From positions 124,001-188,000 of the forward strand of contig NZ_JHXZ01000009.1 in assembly GCF_000621565.1 (NCBI RefSeq): a stretch of DNA of 64,000 bases, read 5' to 3'. The notes beneath the pieces are model-generated. The model saw only the letters and a program-made list of their open reading frames with translations, had not been told where the DNA came from and ran no database searches. The position numbers and the translations under genes are program-made. Every line of letters starts with the position of its first letter. Positions within the stretch are counted from its first letter, which is position 1. This document shows, one piece after another, positions 1-9,844 of the stretch. The DNA is from Butyrivibrio sp. LB2008. GTDB lineage: Bacteria > Bacillota > Clostridia > Lachnospirales > Lachnospiraceae.

Positions 1-30
1 TCTATAATAATCACGGAAAGAATAAATAAT

Positions 31-651
31 ATGGTTGCTTATGTAAATGGTATTCTTGAGAGCATCGAAGAGGGGAATGCCGTTGTGGACGTTAACGGCA
101 TAGGAATAAACGTTAATATTTCCGGGTCTACCATGGACAGAATGCCCGGTATTGGTGATGTGGTAAAGTTATACACATATACAAATGTCAAAGAGGATGC
201 GTTTACGCTTTTCGGTTTCCTTTCCAGAGATGAGCTGGGACTTTTTAAACTACTTATAACTGTAAACGGTATAGGACCTAAGGGCGGGCTTGCAATATTG
301 TCCGTTATGTCGCCGGACGATCTTAGATTTGCCATTATGGCAGGTGACAGCGCATCAATAGCAAAGGCTCCCGGAATCGGAAAGAAAACTGCAGAGAGGA
401 TTACTCTTGAGCTCAAGGACAAGATCAAAGTTACGGAAGATTCTTTACTTTCACAGGGAGATTCTTCTTTGGACGGAGAGCTTTCCGATGAGAAATCTGC
501 CGCAAAAGATGAGGCTGTTGCGGCACTTGTGGCACTTGGATATAATCAGTCCGATGCAATTAAGGCAGTCAGAAAGGTTCTTGGCAGTGAGAAAGCTGCC
601 GGTGCGGAAACAGAAGATCTGCTGAAACTGGCTCTTAAGGAGATGTTTTAA
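31..651 (+). CDS. ruvA: Holliday junction branch migration protein RuvA
   Basis: RuvA binds Holliday junctions and loads the RuvB motor during recombinational repair. The 206-residue product has the usual family length: an N-terminal OB-fold beginning MVAYVNG, two helix-hairpin-helix motifs (VNGIGPK near residue 80 and APGIGKKTAE near residue 113), then an acidic linker and a C-terminal RuvB-binding three-helix domain (AVAALVALGY). A purine-rich ribosome site lies just upstream of the ATG. The next gene, ruvB, follows after 6 bases, so the two are co-transcribed. The promoter lies outside the window. No SOS box is visible in the 30 bases available. Identification is secure. Confidence 0.97.
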   Translation: MVAYVNGILESIEEGNAVVDVNGIGINVNISGSTMDRMPGIGDVVKLYTYTNVKEDAFTLFGFLSRDELGLFKLLITVNGIGPKGGLAILSVMSPDDLRFAIMAGDSASIAKAPGIGKKTAERITLELKDKIKVTEDSLLSQGDSSLDGELSDEKSAAKDEAVAALVALGYNQSDAIKAVRKVLGSEKAAGAETEDLLKLALKEMF

Positions 652-657
652 ACAGCC

Positions 658-1689
658 ATGGAAAAGAAAAAAATCGTTACAAATGCCAGAGGAATAGATC
701 CTGAGATCAATCCGGAAGACATTAAGATTGAAGGATCGCTTAGACCTCAGAAGCTTGATACTTATATTGGACAAAAGAAAATAAAGGAAAGCCTTAAGGT
801 TTATATAGAAGCTGCCAAGAAGAGAGGAGATTGTCTGGATCATCTTCTTTTTTACGGGCCTCCCGGTCTTGGAAAGACCACTCTTGCGGGAATCATCGCA
901 AATGAGATGGGAGTTCATATTAAGATTACCAGCGGCCCTGCCATAGAAAAGCCCGGAGATATGGCGGCTATATTAAATAACCTTCAGGAAGGCGATATCC
1001 TTTTTGTGGATGAGATACATCGTCTTAACAGGCAGGTAGAGGAGGTTCTTTATCCTGCAATGGAGGACTATGCCATTGATATTATGATCGGCAAAGGGCC
1101 TACTGCAAGATCAATAAGACTGGATCTCCCTCATTTTACACTTATCGGAGCAACAACAAGAGCAGGAATGCTCTCGGCACCTTTAAGAGACAGATTCGGA
1201 ATGATACACCGCATGGAGTTTTATGATGTTGATGAACTATGCAGCATCATCACACAGTCTGCGAAAGTGCTCGAAGTTGAAGTTGATAAGGGCGGTGCTG
1301 TTGAGATGGCAAGACGAAGCAGAGGAACGCCAAGACTTGCAAATAGAATACTTAAGCGCGTGAGGGATTTTGCCCAGGTAAAATTTGATGGCAGAATTAC
1401 GGGAGAGGTTGCAATGACGGCTCTTGACCTCATGGACGTTGATAGGATGGGGCTTGATCATACAGACAGAAATCTTCTTTTGACAATGATAAACAAATTT
1501 GCGGGGAAGCCGGTCGGACTCGATACTTTGGCAGCTGCGATAGGAGAAGACCCCGGAACTATCGAGGATGTTTACGAACCATATCTTATCAAGAACGGTT
1601 TCATAAACAGAACTCCCAGAGGGCGCGTGGTTACTGATATTGCGTATGCTCATTTGGGACTTGAAAACCCCGGTGATACCGATATATAA
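658..1689 (+). CDS. ruvB: Holliday junction ATP-dependent helicase RuvB
   Basis: RuvB is the hexameric AAA+ motor that drives branch migration together with RuvA. The 343 residues show Walker [10 protein letters not shown], Walker [10 protein letters not shown], sensor 1 (LIGATTRAG), the arginine finger region (APLRDRFG) and the C-terminal winged-helix domain ([12 protein letters not shown]). Length and motif order match the family. It follows ruvA directly, the normal arrangement. Confidence 0.98.
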   Translation: MEKKKIVTNARGIDPEINPEDIKIEGSLRPQKLDTYIGQKKIKESLKVYIEAAKKRGDCLDHLLFYGPPGLGKTTLAGIIANEMGVHIKITSGPAIEKPGDMAAILNNLQEGDILFVDEIHRLNRQVEEVLYPAMEDYAIDIMIGKGPTARSIRLDLPHFTLIGATTRAGMLSAPLRDRFGMIHRMEFYDVDELCSIITQSAKVLEVEVDKGGAVEMARRSRGTPRLANRILKRVRDFAQVKFDGRITGEVAMTALDLMDVDRMGLDHTDRNLLLTMINKFAGKPVGLDTLAAAIGEDPGTIEDVYEPYLIKNGFINRTPRGRVVTDIAYAHLGLENPGDTDI

Positions 1690-1740
1690 TTTAAAGTACA
1701 AATTTGCTTATTGGTTGATTTTTTATGCAGGGAGAAAAGT

Positions 1741-2148
1741 ATGGCATCTAAAACGGATACTGAGGTAATTATCGGGGGAAAAGTATTCACCTTAAGCGGC
1801 TACGAAGGAGAGGAATATCTTCAAAAAGTAGCTTCGTACATTAACAACAAGATTTCGGAATATAACAAAATAGACGGTTTTAAGAGACAACCGATAGATA
1901 CACAGAATGTTTTGTTGCAGCTTAATATTGCAGATGACTATTTTAAGTTAAAGAAACAGATAGAGCTCATGGAAGAACAGCTTACCGAGAAGGAAAAGGA
2001 GCTCTACGATCTTAAGCACGAGCTTATCGCTACTCAGATCAAGCTTGAGAATACCGAGAAGAACAGCAAGAGTCTTCAAAGTAAACTTGATGAATCTTCA
2101 AAAAAGATTATTCAGTTGGAAACACAGGTTAAAGGTAATAGAAGATGA
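1741..2148 (+). CDS. zapA: Cell division protein ZapA
   Basis: ZapA binds and cross-links FtsZ filaments at the division ring. I chose the ATG at 1741 because AGGGAGAAAAG sits just upstream; a TTG at 1711 in the same frame would add ten residues (MVDFLCREKS) unlike the family N-terminus. The 135-residue product has the N-terminal globular ZapA domain (TEVIIGGKVFTLSGYEGEEYL) and a long C-terminal coiled coil rich in Lys/Glu. It is downstream of ruvB and ends before a terminator hairpin at 2157, so it is probably the last gene of the ruvAB transcript. Confidence 0.88.
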   Translation: MASKTDTEVIIGGKVFTLSGYEGEEYLQKVASYINNKISEYNKIDGFKRQPIDTQNVLLQLNIADDYFKLKKQIELMEEQLTEKEKELYDLKHELIATQIKLENTEKNSKSLQSKLDESSKKIIQLETQVKGNRR

Positions 2149-2156
2149 TTTATTGG

Positions 2157-2180
2157 GGCTGTCTTTTGAGACAGCCTTTT
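2157..2180 (+). terminator. Intrinsic terminator abutting the U32 peptidase start
   Basis: GGCTGTCT (2157-2164), loop TTTG, AGACAGCC (2169-2176), then TTTT. The 8-bp perfect stem and T tract look like a rho-independent terminator after zapA. It ends three bases before the start codon of the next gene, so it may also limit or regulate that gene. Confidence 0.75.
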
Positions 2181-2182
2181 AT

Positions 2183-4462
2183 ATGAATATGAAAAAAATT
2201 GAACTTTTGGCTCCCGCAGGGGGCTATGAAACAATGGTCGGCGCCTTCAATGCAGGTGCAGATGCCGTTTATCTTGGCGGTTCTAAGTTCGGAGCAAGGG
2301 CATATGCGGATAATTTTGACGAAGCCCAGGTCCTGGACGCTATTTCTTATGCCCATTTACACAACAAAAAAATATATATGACGGTAAATACTCTTGTTAA
2401 AGAGCGGGAGTTTTCGGAAATCTATGACTTCATGCTTCCTTATGCCGAAAAAGATCTTGACGGTGTTATCGTTCAGGACCTCGGCGTGATGAGGTTTATT
2501 CGTGATGAGTTCCCGAATGTTGAAGTTCATGCCAGCACACAGCAGACTGTAACAGGTATTTACGGAGCAAAGCTTTTAAAGGATCTTGGATGCTGCCGTG
2601 TTGTTCCTGCAAGAGAACTTAGTCTTTTGGAGATGCAGGCAATCCGCGAAAAGGCAGATATTGAAGTGGAAGCTTTTATTCACGGAGCTATGTGCTATTG
2701 TTATTCGGGAGCGTGCCTGTTTAGCAGCATGCTTGGAACAAGAAGCGGAAACAGGGGGCGCTGTGCTCAGCCGTGCAGACTTCCTTACAGAACAAGCGGG
2801 AAGAACGGCAAAGAGGAGTATCCTATAAGCCTTAAGGATATGTGCACGATCGATCTTATACCCGAGCTTATTCGCGCCGGAATAGATTCTTTTAAGATTG
2901 AGGGAAGGATGAAGAAGCCTGAGTATGCTGCGGGTGTTACTTCTCTTTATAGAAAATACATAGATCTGTATTATAATGAGCCCGGTAAAGATCACAAGGT
3001 GTCCGCCGAGGACATGGAAATCCTGAAGGCTCTTTATCTGAGGACAGGTATAAGCGACGGCTATTATCACAGACACAACGGAAGAGAGATGGTTACAGTT
3101 TCATCTCCCGCATATAACGGAACTTCCGAAACTGTGTCCAAGATGATAAGGGATAAATATCTTGGATATGAGAAAAAGATAAAGTGCGATATTTACTGTG
3201 ATCTTACGGTTGGAAATTGTGCCAAGCTTACAATGCTCTTAAAAGATAACAGTGATGTTGTCTGCGAGATCACGGGAAAAGAAGTTCAGGCAGCTTCAAA
3301 GAGACCTATGGATGCAGAGAGTATTGAAAAGCAGCTCAGAAAGCTTGGAAATACGGCTTTTGAGGCGGATGAGGTCTTTGTTACGATAGATGATAACGGA
3401 AGCGGAAGCGGTATCTTTATTCCTGTCGGAGAGCTCAATGAGTACAGGCGCGAGCTTTGTGATAAGATGCTGGATATTTTATTGCATCCGGATAAAGAGA
3501 AAGAGAAGGCTCCCAGTGGGGATAGAACTGATAAATCCGAAGAATCTTTTGTGAAAGCGAATGTTCAAAAGAAAAAAGCGGATTTGCACATCCTTGTCAG
3601 CAATAAGAAACAGCTTCATGCAGTACTTGACTATTTGGATGACGATAAGGATTACGATAAGATAGGAAGAATATATATTGATTCCGATATGCTCCTTGGT
3701 GATTTCAAAGACAGTGTGCTTAAGGAACTTGAGAAGGCAAAGTCCGGAAATGTTGAGATAGTGGCAGCGCTTCCGTATGTTACGCGAGAAGAGAAGTTTG
3801 ATGCTACTTCGGATATTTCTTTGCTTATTGATATATGCAGAGAAGGCGGTTTGGACGGGTTACTCGTAAGAAACCTTGAGCAATTGGGATATTTAAGAGA
3901 TAATAATTATCTTGGAAAAGTAATCTGCGATTACGGAGTATATGTATGGAATTCCCGAAGCTATAAGCTTATCGCAGAGTGCACCAAGGGGGATTTCAGT
4001 GTGGATGAGATATCTGTGCCGTATGAACTTACGATTCATGAGGCAAAAGATGTTACAACTTCCATAAAGGCATTTAGTGATGTCCCTGTCACATATAATA
4101 TTTACGGACATGTTCCGATGATGGTAAGTGCCGGCTGTGTCAAGAAGACTACCGATAAATGCAGCGGAAAGAGCGGAAGCGTTCACAGCGAAAGAATGCG
4201 CATGGTCGACAGGATGGGAAATGATCTGATTGTCACGACCAATTGCAGGAATTGTTATAATGTCATATGGAATGCAAATCCGACGGCTCTTTTGGGTAAG
4301 ATGAAAAATATAGAGGATATGGGCATCTTTGATCATTACAGAATTGATCTTACTATTGAGGATGATAATGATACTGTAGATGTTCTTGAGAGCTTTATTC
4401 GCGGTAAAGCTTTTGAAGGAAAGGACTACACAACGGGTCACTATAAACGCGGAGTGGAATGA
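2183..4462 (+). CDS. U32 family peptidase / RlhA-like protein with DUF3656
   Basis: This 759-residue protein belongs to the U32 (collagenase-like, PrtC/YegQ/RlhA) family; members act in tRNA or rRNA hydroxylation and carry an Fe-S cluster, and real protease activity is uncertain. The N-terminus has LLAPAGG and the U32 signature EAFIHGAMCYCYSGACLFSS, followed by more Cys (GRCAQPCR), consistent with a 4-Cys cluster. The middle has a DUF3656-like segment, and a CXNC-type Cys group (TTNCRNCYN) lies near the C-terminus. The frame is open upstream to 2045, but homology to LLAPAGG starts favours ATG 2183 or 2189. No Shine-Dalgarno is present because the preceding bases are a terminator stem. Confidence 0.85.
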   Translation: MNMKKIELLAPAGGYETMVGAFNAGADAVYLGGSKFGARAYADNFDEAQVLDAISYAHLHNKKIYMTVNTLVKEREFSEIYDFMLPYAEKDLDGVIVQDLGVMRFIRDEFPNVEVHASTQQTVTGIYGAKLLKDLGCCRVVPARELSLLEMQAIREKADIEVEAFIHGAMCYCYSGACLFSSMLGTRSGNRGRCAQPCRLPYRTSGKNGKEEYPISLKDMCTIDLIPELIRAGIDSFKIEGRMKKPEYAAGVTSLYRKYIDLYYNEPGKDHKVSAEDMEILKALYLRTGISDGYYHRHNGREMVTVSSPAYNGTSETVSKMIRDKYLGYEKKIKCDIYCDLTVGNCAKLTMLLKDNSDVVCEITGKEVQAASKRPMDAESIEKQLRKLGNTAFEADEVFVTIDDNGSGSGIFIPVGELNEYRRELCDKMLDILLHPDKEKEKAPSGDRTDKSEESFVKANVQKKKADLHILVSNKKQLHAVLDYLDDDKDYDKIGRIYIDSDMLLGDFKDSVLKELEKAKSGNVEIVAALPYVTREEKFDATSDISLLIDICREGGLDGLLVRNLEQLGYLRDNNYLGKVICDYGVYVWNSRSYKLIAECTKGDFSVDEISVPYELTIHEAKDVTTSIKAFSDVPVTYNIYGHVPMMVSAGCVKKTTDKCSGKSGSVHSERMRMVDRMGNDLIVTTNCRNCYNVIWNANPTALLGKMKNIEDMGIFDHYRIDLTIEDDNDTVDVLESFIRGKAFEGKDYTTGHYKRGVE

Positions 4463-4466
4463 TTTA

Positions 4467-5858
4467 ATGAAATTATACGTTACAGAGATAGCTAAATATG
4501 TGATCGCTCTTTTACTTTTTTTGTATACTGCCGATTCATTTTGGGCGCTTACAAAGCCGTATGAGAGCGATAGGAAAATTATATACACAAGGCAGATTTT
4601 TTGCATGTTCGGCGTTCAGTTATCTTGCTTTATCCAGATACTGGCAAGAACGGGAAAAGTCGCCTATCTGTTTTTCTTTTTGTTTCAGATTGTGGTATTT
4701 GCTTCGGTTATCATGCTTTTTTATGTGATATATCCCGATGCGAATAAGCTTGTAGTAAACAATATGTGTATGCTTTTGATGATCGGTATCATCATGCTTA
4801 CGAGACTTTCGTACGAAAAGGCGATAAGGCAGTTTATTGTTATTGCAATATCTTTTGTCATAGGATTCTTTATCCCGGAGCTTATATTCAGGCTTAATGT
4901 TTTAAAGCGCTATACCTGGATCTTTGCTGCGGTTGGAATCACAGCGATAGGTATCGTTCTGATATTGGGAAAAACTGTAAACGGTTCTAAGATTACATAT
5001 AAGATCGCGGGAATTACATTCCAGCCTTCGGAATTTACCAAGATTTTATTTCTGTTCTTTATGGCGGGAGCGCTTTATAAGGCAAAAGATATTTTGACAC
5101 TTGCAAAGGTTGCAGCTGTTGCGGGTGTTCATGTTATCATACTTGTTTTGTCCAAAGACCTTGGTAGTGCACTGCTTTTCTTTATCGTATTTCTTGCACT
5201 TGTTTATATTGCAACGAATAATATCGGATATCTTTTTATGGGATTGGGATTTGGAGCGCTTGCAAGTGTTATCGCATATGGACTCTTTTCACATATACAA
5301 GTGAGAGTGAAGGCCTGGCTTGATCCTTTTGGAAATATTGAACAGGCCGGATACCAGCTTTCTCAGTCGCTTTTTGGAATAAGCAGCGGCGGAGCTTTTG
5401 GTCTTGGTCTATACGGTGGTGCACCGCAGTCTATTCCGTTTGTTGAACAGGATTTCATTTTTTCTGCGATCGCGGAGGAACTTGGAATTGTTTTTGCGGT
5501 TATAATGACGCTTATTTGCCTGAGTACATTTATGCATATTATGTATGAGGGGTACACGATAAGAGACAGGTATTACAGACTTATTTCTTGCGGAATAGGT
5601 GTGGCATATATCTTTCAGACTTTTTTGACCATAGGAGGAGGTTCCAGATTTATTCCGCTTACAGGTGTGACACTTCCGCTTGTAAGTTACGGCGGAACTT
5701 CGGTAATGGTTTCGGTTATCATGATGATGATATTCGAGGGAATATGTCTGATACGTAATTTTGAAGAAGCGGAAGATGAAATCCGCAGGGATAGAGAAAG
5801 AGATACAAGGGATTATTATTACAATGAGAGAAATGAGAGATACGAGGAGGACTACTAG
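4467..5858 (+). CDS. rodA: SEDS-family peptidoglycan glycosyltransferase (RodA/FtsW/SpoVE)
   Basis: SEDS proteins polymerise lipid II glycan strands together with a class B PBP. The 463-residue product is a polytopic membrane protein with the SEDS landmarks FQPSEFTKI, KDLGSALLF, WLDPF, FGLGLYGG and the C-terminal PLTGVTLPLVSYGGTS. I chose ATG 4467 because GGAGTGG lies upstream; the frame extends back to 4380 within the previous gene. The cytoplasmic tail is very rich in Arg/Glu/Tyr. The PBP gene overlaps its end, as in RodA-PbpA pairs of clostridia and actinobacteria. Whether its role is elongation, division or sporulation cannot be told from sequence. Confidence 0.88.
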   Translation: MKLYVTEIAKYVIALLLFLYTADSFWALTKPYESDRKIIYTRQIFCMFGVQLSCFIQILARTGKVAYLFFFLFQIVVFASVIMLFYVIYPDANKLVVNNMCMLLMIGIIMLTRLSYEKAIRQFIVIAISFVIGFFIPELIFRLNVLKRYTWIFAAVGITAIGIVLILGKTVNGSKITYKIAGITFQPSEFTKILFLFFMAGALYKAKDILTLAKVAAVAGVHVIILVLSKDLGSALLFFIVFLALVYIATNNIGYLFMGLGFGALASVIAYGLFSHIQVRVKAWLDPFGNIEQAGYQLSQSLFGISSGGAFGLGLYGGAPQSIPFVEQDFIFSAIAEELGIVFAVIMTLICLSTFMHIMYEGYTIRDRYYRLISCGIGVAYIFQTFLTIGGGSRFIPLTGVTLPLVSYGGTSVMVSVIMMMIFEGICLIRNFEEAEDEIRRDRERDTRDYYYNERNERYEEDY

Positions 5859-7281
5859 AAATACAAGGCCGTCGCGGCCGACATCCATTATCGTGTTGTC
5901 GGTTTTCTATACTTTTTTATTTGCGGCGATGCTGGTGTATATCAGTTATTCTTCTACGGTAAATAAGCAGAAATATATAAATAACAATTACAATACCAGG
6001 CAGAAAATCCTGCTTGCCCAGAACACGAGGGGAAAGATTCTTTCAAGAGACGGTGATGTTTTGGCATGTACCGAAACGGATAAGAAAGGAAAAGAAGTAA
6101 GAAAGTATCCTTACGGAAATGAATTTGCCCATATCGTTGGCTATGCGTCGAACGGAAAAGCAGGCGTGGAGTCTTTTGCCAATTATTATCTTATAAATAC
6201 GGGAATCGACCTTGCCGAGAAGGTTTCGTATGATTCAAAGAAGCAGAAGTATCCGGGAGATGATGTAACGACAACTCTTTCCGTTAAGCTTCAGGAAGTG
6301 TGCTGCAAAGCGCTTTCTTCAAGAAGAGGAGCGATAGTTGTTACGGATCCAAAGACGGGAGAGGTACTTGCAATGGTATCTAAGCCTGACTTTGATCCAA
6401 ATACCATTGAGAAGGACTGGAAAGGATTTCTTGAAGATAAGTCGGACAATGCTAATCTTCTTAACAGAGCCACTCAGGGACTTTATCCGCCGGGTTCTAC
6501 ATTTAAGATAGTTACATCGCTTGCTTATCTAAGAGAGCATCCAAAGGACTATGAGGATTATACTTTTACCTGTAAGGGAAGAGTTTCGGAAGGCGATAAT
6601 ACCATATCCTGTTATCACGGAGAAAAACATGGTTCGCTCGATCTGTATAAGTCTTTTGCCAAGTCTTGTAACTCATCTTATGCGAATATTGGCCTTAGCG
6701 TTAAGCAGAGTACATATAATGATGTTCTGAAAGACCTTATGTTCAATGACAGATTGCCTGAGGATTTTCTTTATTCAAGAAGTAAGGCTAAATACAAAGA
6801 TAATATGTCAAAGGGCGATGTCATGCAGCTTGCTATCGGACAGGGCGCAACGGCTGTTTCTCCGATGCATATGAATATGATCACTGCAGCGATTGCTAAT
6901 AACGGAACGCTTATGAAACCTCATGTGATCAAACAGATTACCACTGCGGACAATAAAATTGTGGAGTCTTACGGAGGCGAAGAGTACAAGAGGCTCATGA
7001 GCGAAGAGGAAGCAAGGATACTTACTGAGATGATGACTCAGGTTGTAGAGAAAGGAACTGCGAGCAAATTAAAAGGCCTTTCCTACACAGCTGCAGGAAA
7101 GACCGGTTCTGCCGAGTTTAATTCATCTAAATCTGATTCTCATGCGTGGTTCACGGGATTTGCTCCCGCTGAAGATCCGCAGATCTGCATAACTGTAATA
7201 GTTGAAGATGCAGGAAGCGGCGGAAGCTTTGCCGTACCTATCGCAAAAAGAGTTTTTGATGCGTATTTCGGTATCGGCTGA
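5824..7281 (+). CDS. Class B penicillin-binding protein (PbpA-like transpeptidase)
   Basis: This is the transpeptidase partner of the preceding SEDS polymerase. The roughly 485-residue product has one N-terminal membrane helix (SIIVLSVFYTFLFAAMLVYI), a short N-terminal region and a penicillin-binding domain with the three active-site motifs: STFK near residue 225, SCN near 281 and KTG near 426. It is shorter than PBP2 and close in length to PbpA-type proteins. The start overlaps the SEDS gene by about 35 bases; ATG 5824 or 5833 are both possible, with AAGGGA upstream. Overlap implies translational coupling. It converges on the HD-GYP gene only 10 bases away. Confidence 0.9.
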   Translation: MREMRDTRRTTRNTRPSRPTSIIVLSVFYTFLFAAMLVYISYSSTVNKQKYINNNYNTRQKILLAQNTRGKILSRDGDVLACTETDKKGKEVRKYPYGNEFAHIVGYASNGKAGVESFANYYLINTGIDLAEKVSYDSKKQKYPGDDVTTTLSVKLQEVCCKALSSRRGAIVVTDPKTGEVLAMVSKPDFDPNTIEKDWKGFLEDKSDNANLLNRATQGLYPPGSTFKIVTSLAYLREHPKDYEDYTFTCKGRVSEGDNTISCYHGEKHGSLDLYKSFAKSCNSSYANIGLSVKQSTYNDVLKDLMFNDRLPEDFLYSRSKAKYKDNMSKGDVMQLAIGQGATAVSPMHMNMITAAIANNGTLMKPHVIKQITTADNKIVESYGGEEYKRLMSEEEARILTEMMTQVVEKGTASKLKGLSYTAAGKTGSAEFNSSKSDSHAWFTGFAPAEDPQICITVIVEDAGSGGSFAVPIAKRVFDAYFGIG

Positions 7282-7291
7282 CAGCTTTTTG

Positions 7292-8356
7292 TCAATAGAC
7301 TTCTTCTATGCAGAGTCTGTAGTCCATCGAAAGATCAAGCGGAGAATTGTTTTCATTTAAAAGAATTACGGGATGGGAGAGCGCGTGTTCATTTATACGG
7401 ATCACGGTTCCTCTCTTCCCGTTATTTAATTTTATATTAAATCCTAGCTGAGAGCTTGCTATATGAAGCAGTATGGCAGTTAAAGCTTCGCTGTCGAATT
7501 TCTGGAAGCCCTGTGCTTCATAGTTTGCAATAATCTGGAAAGCATTCAGCTTTCTTCTGTAATTTCTTTTGGAAGTCATCGCAACATATGAATCCACTAT
7601 TGCGATATACTTGGCAAATCTGTCGATGTTGGCACCATGCAGACCGGAAGGATAGCCGGTTCCGTCACATCTTTCGTGATGCTGCATCGCTGAATTAAGT
7701 ACATGTTCGTTAAAATCACCCATGTTTTTCAGAAAGTCATATCCTATGACCGTGTGCTGAATGATTATCATGTATTCTTCTCTTGTAAGACGCTGGGGCT
7801 TAGTCAGAATCTGATTCGGGATACTGAATTTACCTATGTCATAGACAAATGCACATTGGATAAAAAGCATCTGGTCTTCCATTGAAAGACCAATGAAAGA
7901 TCCAAACACGCCTGCGATAAGAGCGGATTTTAAACAATGGTGAAGAATCATGTCTTCATCTGAAGAAGTCAGATTGTAAAGATATTCCAGAAGCTGTTCA
8001 CCGCTTGCTACGGAAGAAATTATTGAATTGTAAACTTCCATAAGTTGCTGCATTATGATCGGCTGTGTCGATGTGAGTGCAGCCATCATATAACCTCTGA
8101 ATACCGGAAAATAAACATTATAAACCGATTCGAATTTTTTGAAGCCTTCGGAAATACGAACTTTATCATTGTGAGTTGTGGCAAAGTCGGCTTCTTCTTT
8201 TATTGGAACAGCCATAATGGACTGTCTGGTAAGCCTTTCTATTATTGTTGCGTCGATCTTCGTGTTTGCTGCGACAATAATCTCATTTTTGTAATTCAAT
8301 ATGTTCTCTGCGGCTACCATACCGGGCTTTAATTCCATCCTGGCAATGTACTTCAT
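7292..8356 (-). CDS. HD-GYP domain protein with degenerate HD dyad
   Basis: HD-GYP proteins hydrolyse cyclic di-GMP. This 354-residue protein has an N-terminal ~50-residue segment (ELKPGMVAAENIL) shared with the paralogue at 24787, then an HD-GYP fold with HH at 139-140, H201, HH at 226-227 and DGTGYP at 231-236. The HD dyad, however, reads YD (Y172-D173, FVYDIGKF), so one metal ligand is missing. It may be a catalytically impaired sensor or a c-di-GMP-binding protein. The ATG at 8354-8356 is preceded (minus strand) by a good GGAGGT. It is monocistronic and divergent from the small gene at 8506. Confidence 0.85.
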   Translation of the reverse strand: MKYIARMELKPGMVAAENILNYKNEIIVAANTKIDATIIERLTRQSIMAVPIKEEADFATTHNDKVRISEGFKKFESVYNVYFPVFRGYMMAALTSTQPIIMQQLMEVYNSIISSVASGEQLLEYLYNLTSSDEDMILHHCLKSALIAGVFGSFIGLSMEDQMLFIQCAFVYDIGKFSIPNQILTKPQRLTREEYMIIIQHTVIGYDFLKNMGDFNEHVLNSAMQHHERCDGTGYPSGLHGANIDRFAKYIAIVDSYVAMTSKRNYRRKLNAFQIIANYEAQGFQKFDSEALTAILLHIASSQLGFNIKLNNGKRGTVIRINEHALSHPVILLNENNSPLDLSMDYRLCIEEVY

Positions 8357-8505
8357 TTTTTAGCAGACCTCCGTAATACAATCTTGGGGTGTAATTCCAT
8401 AAACGCGTGCCTTATGATAAAATAATAAGGATTTATGAGCGCTTAATAATAATATACTTTTTCGTGTTATTAAGGTCAATTCATTTATCCTGGGGAGCTA
8501 TATTT

Positions 8506-8832
8506 ATGACAAAAAATGGATTCTGTAAATTTTATAAGAATCTTTATTGGGATGATAGTATCAAATACAAAAATCTGGTTAAATGGCGTCTTTGCCACAG
8601 GAAGAAGCAGCTTACGATCTTTTGCGTGGTGAGGGCAACCAACGGGACCGACCAGCTTGAGATCATTCACAATGCATTTTTATCTCAGATGTATTACAAA
8701 GAACATCCGGCATATGTGTACGGAATTGCTTCAGGTTATTCCGAGGCGCTTGATATCGTGGTCAGAATCTCCGATGAGGCGCAGAAAGTGGGGAAGGCCG
8801 GAAGGCTGCTGGATTATCTGGACAAAAAATAA
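8506..8832 (+). CDS. Conserved hypothetical protein, 108 residues
   Basis: I do not assign a function. The ATG at 8506 has GGGGAG 8 bases upstream; the frame is open further back to 8407 but without a good ribosome site. The product is a basic, aromatic-rich N-terminus (FCKFYKNLYWDD) followed by an alpha/beta-like region (LTIFCVVRATNGTDQLEIIHN). No signal peptide, membrane helix or metal motif is seen. It precedes the DUF2953-ytfJ pair by 21 bases and is probably co-transcribed with them. The pattern resembles small conserved Lachnospiraceae proteins. Confidence 0.7.
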   Translation: MTKNGFCKFYKNLYWDDSIKYKNLVKWRLCHRKKQLTIFCVVRATNGTDQLEIIHNAFLSQMYYKEHPAYVYGIASGYSEALDIVVRISDEAQKVGKAGRLLDYLDKK

Positions 8833-8853
8833 TAAATCATAACGGAGAAGTTT

Positions 8854-9816
8854 ATGTTGGCGGTTTTTTTATCGATTTTGAAGGTGGCCTGCATTGTGCT
8901 GGCTATTGTGCTTCTTATTGCTATATTGCTTGTTCTTCTGGTGCTCTTTGTTCCAATAAGATACAGGATCAAGGGTAATTATCCCGAGACTGTTTTTAAG
9001 GAAGGGGAGGGAGTAGATAAGGATAAGGTTTTTTTGTCCGTAAAGTTTTCATGGCTTTTACATATCCTTTCGGGTAAGTTTTTGTATCCGAAGAGACCGG
9101 AATTTGTCATAAGAGTATTTGGAATAAAGATCTTTCCGCGAAAAGAAAAGAAGATAAAAGAAAAATATAATGATGAAAAGTCAGGCGAAAAGTTTGGCGA
9201 CAGTGAATTATCTGTTACAGAAAAAGATAACTTGGATGAAACAAATATTTCGCGGGTTGAGCCGATAGAAAAAGAAAATACGGAATTAAATCAAGAAGTA
9301 AATGTAATAACAGAAGAAAAACTTAATATCGATGACGATGAGACATTTTTCGACAAGTTAAAAAAAGTCGCTGAAACGGCTTTGGAACTGATAAAAATGC
9401 CAAAACGTGTGTTTGAAAAAAATCGATATACAATATCTAGAGTTTGTGATAAGATAAGAATGATAAAAAGTACTCTGGAAAATGATATTTTCAAGAGGGC
9501 TTACAGCCTTGTAAAGGACAAGCTGATACGACTCTTAAAAATGATCCTTCCCGATAAGAGCAGAATAGAGCTGTATTTGGGAATGGGGGATTCGGCGACT
9601 GAAGCGGAGCTTATGTCTGTTTACGGAATTTTATATCCGGTGTTATATGACAAACTTAAGTTTACACCTGATTTTGAGAACAGGGCGCTCGGCGCGGATT
9701 TGGATCTCAAGGGACACATAACTGTTTTTACGGTTATTTATTGTATTGCGGTTTGTTATTTTAACAAGGATGTAAAAAAAGTAATAAACAGATTCAAGAA
9801 GATAATGAATTCATAA
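8854..9816 (+). CDS. DUF2953 domain membrane protein (YtfI-like)
   Basis: The 320-residue protein begins with one long hydrophobic helix (residues about 5-33) followed by FVPIRYRIKG, the usual opening of DUF2953 proteins. A charged, Glu/Lys-rich linker of about 100 residues follows (residues about 105-165), then a C-terminal domain with YLGMGDSATEAELMSVYGILYP and FTPDFENRALGADLDLKGHI, the conserved DUF2953 core. In Bacillus the homologue ytfI precedes ytfJ (gerW), and the same pairing is seen here, so a role linked to spore or envelope function is plausible. CGGAGAAG provides the ribosome site. Confidence 0.8.
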   Translation: MLAVFLSILKVACIVLAIVLLIAILLVLLVLFVPIRYRIKGNYPETVFKEGEGVDKDKVFLSVKFSWLLHILSGKFLYPKRPEFVIRVFGIKIFPRKEKKIKEKYNDEKSGEKFGDSELSVTEKDNLDETNISRVEPIEKENTELNQEVNVITEEKLNIDDDETFFDKLKKVAETALELIKMPKRVFEKNRYTISRVCDKIRMIKSTLENDIFKRAYSLVKDKLIRLLKMILPDKSRIELYLGMGDSATEAELMSVYGILYPVLYDKLKFTPDFENRALGADLDLKGHITVFTVIYCIAVCYFNKDVKKVINRFKKIMNS

Positions 9817-9844
9817 GGCAATTCTTTATCGCCCGGAGGAGTGA

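Noticed and set aside
1711..1740. Ten-residue N-terminal extension of ZapA from TTG 1711
   Set aside because: The ATG at 1741 has a strong ribosome site and matches the family start.
2045..2182. Upstream start of the U32 peptidase within zapA
   Set aside because: The added residues do not match the family, whose members begin near the LLAPAGG motif.
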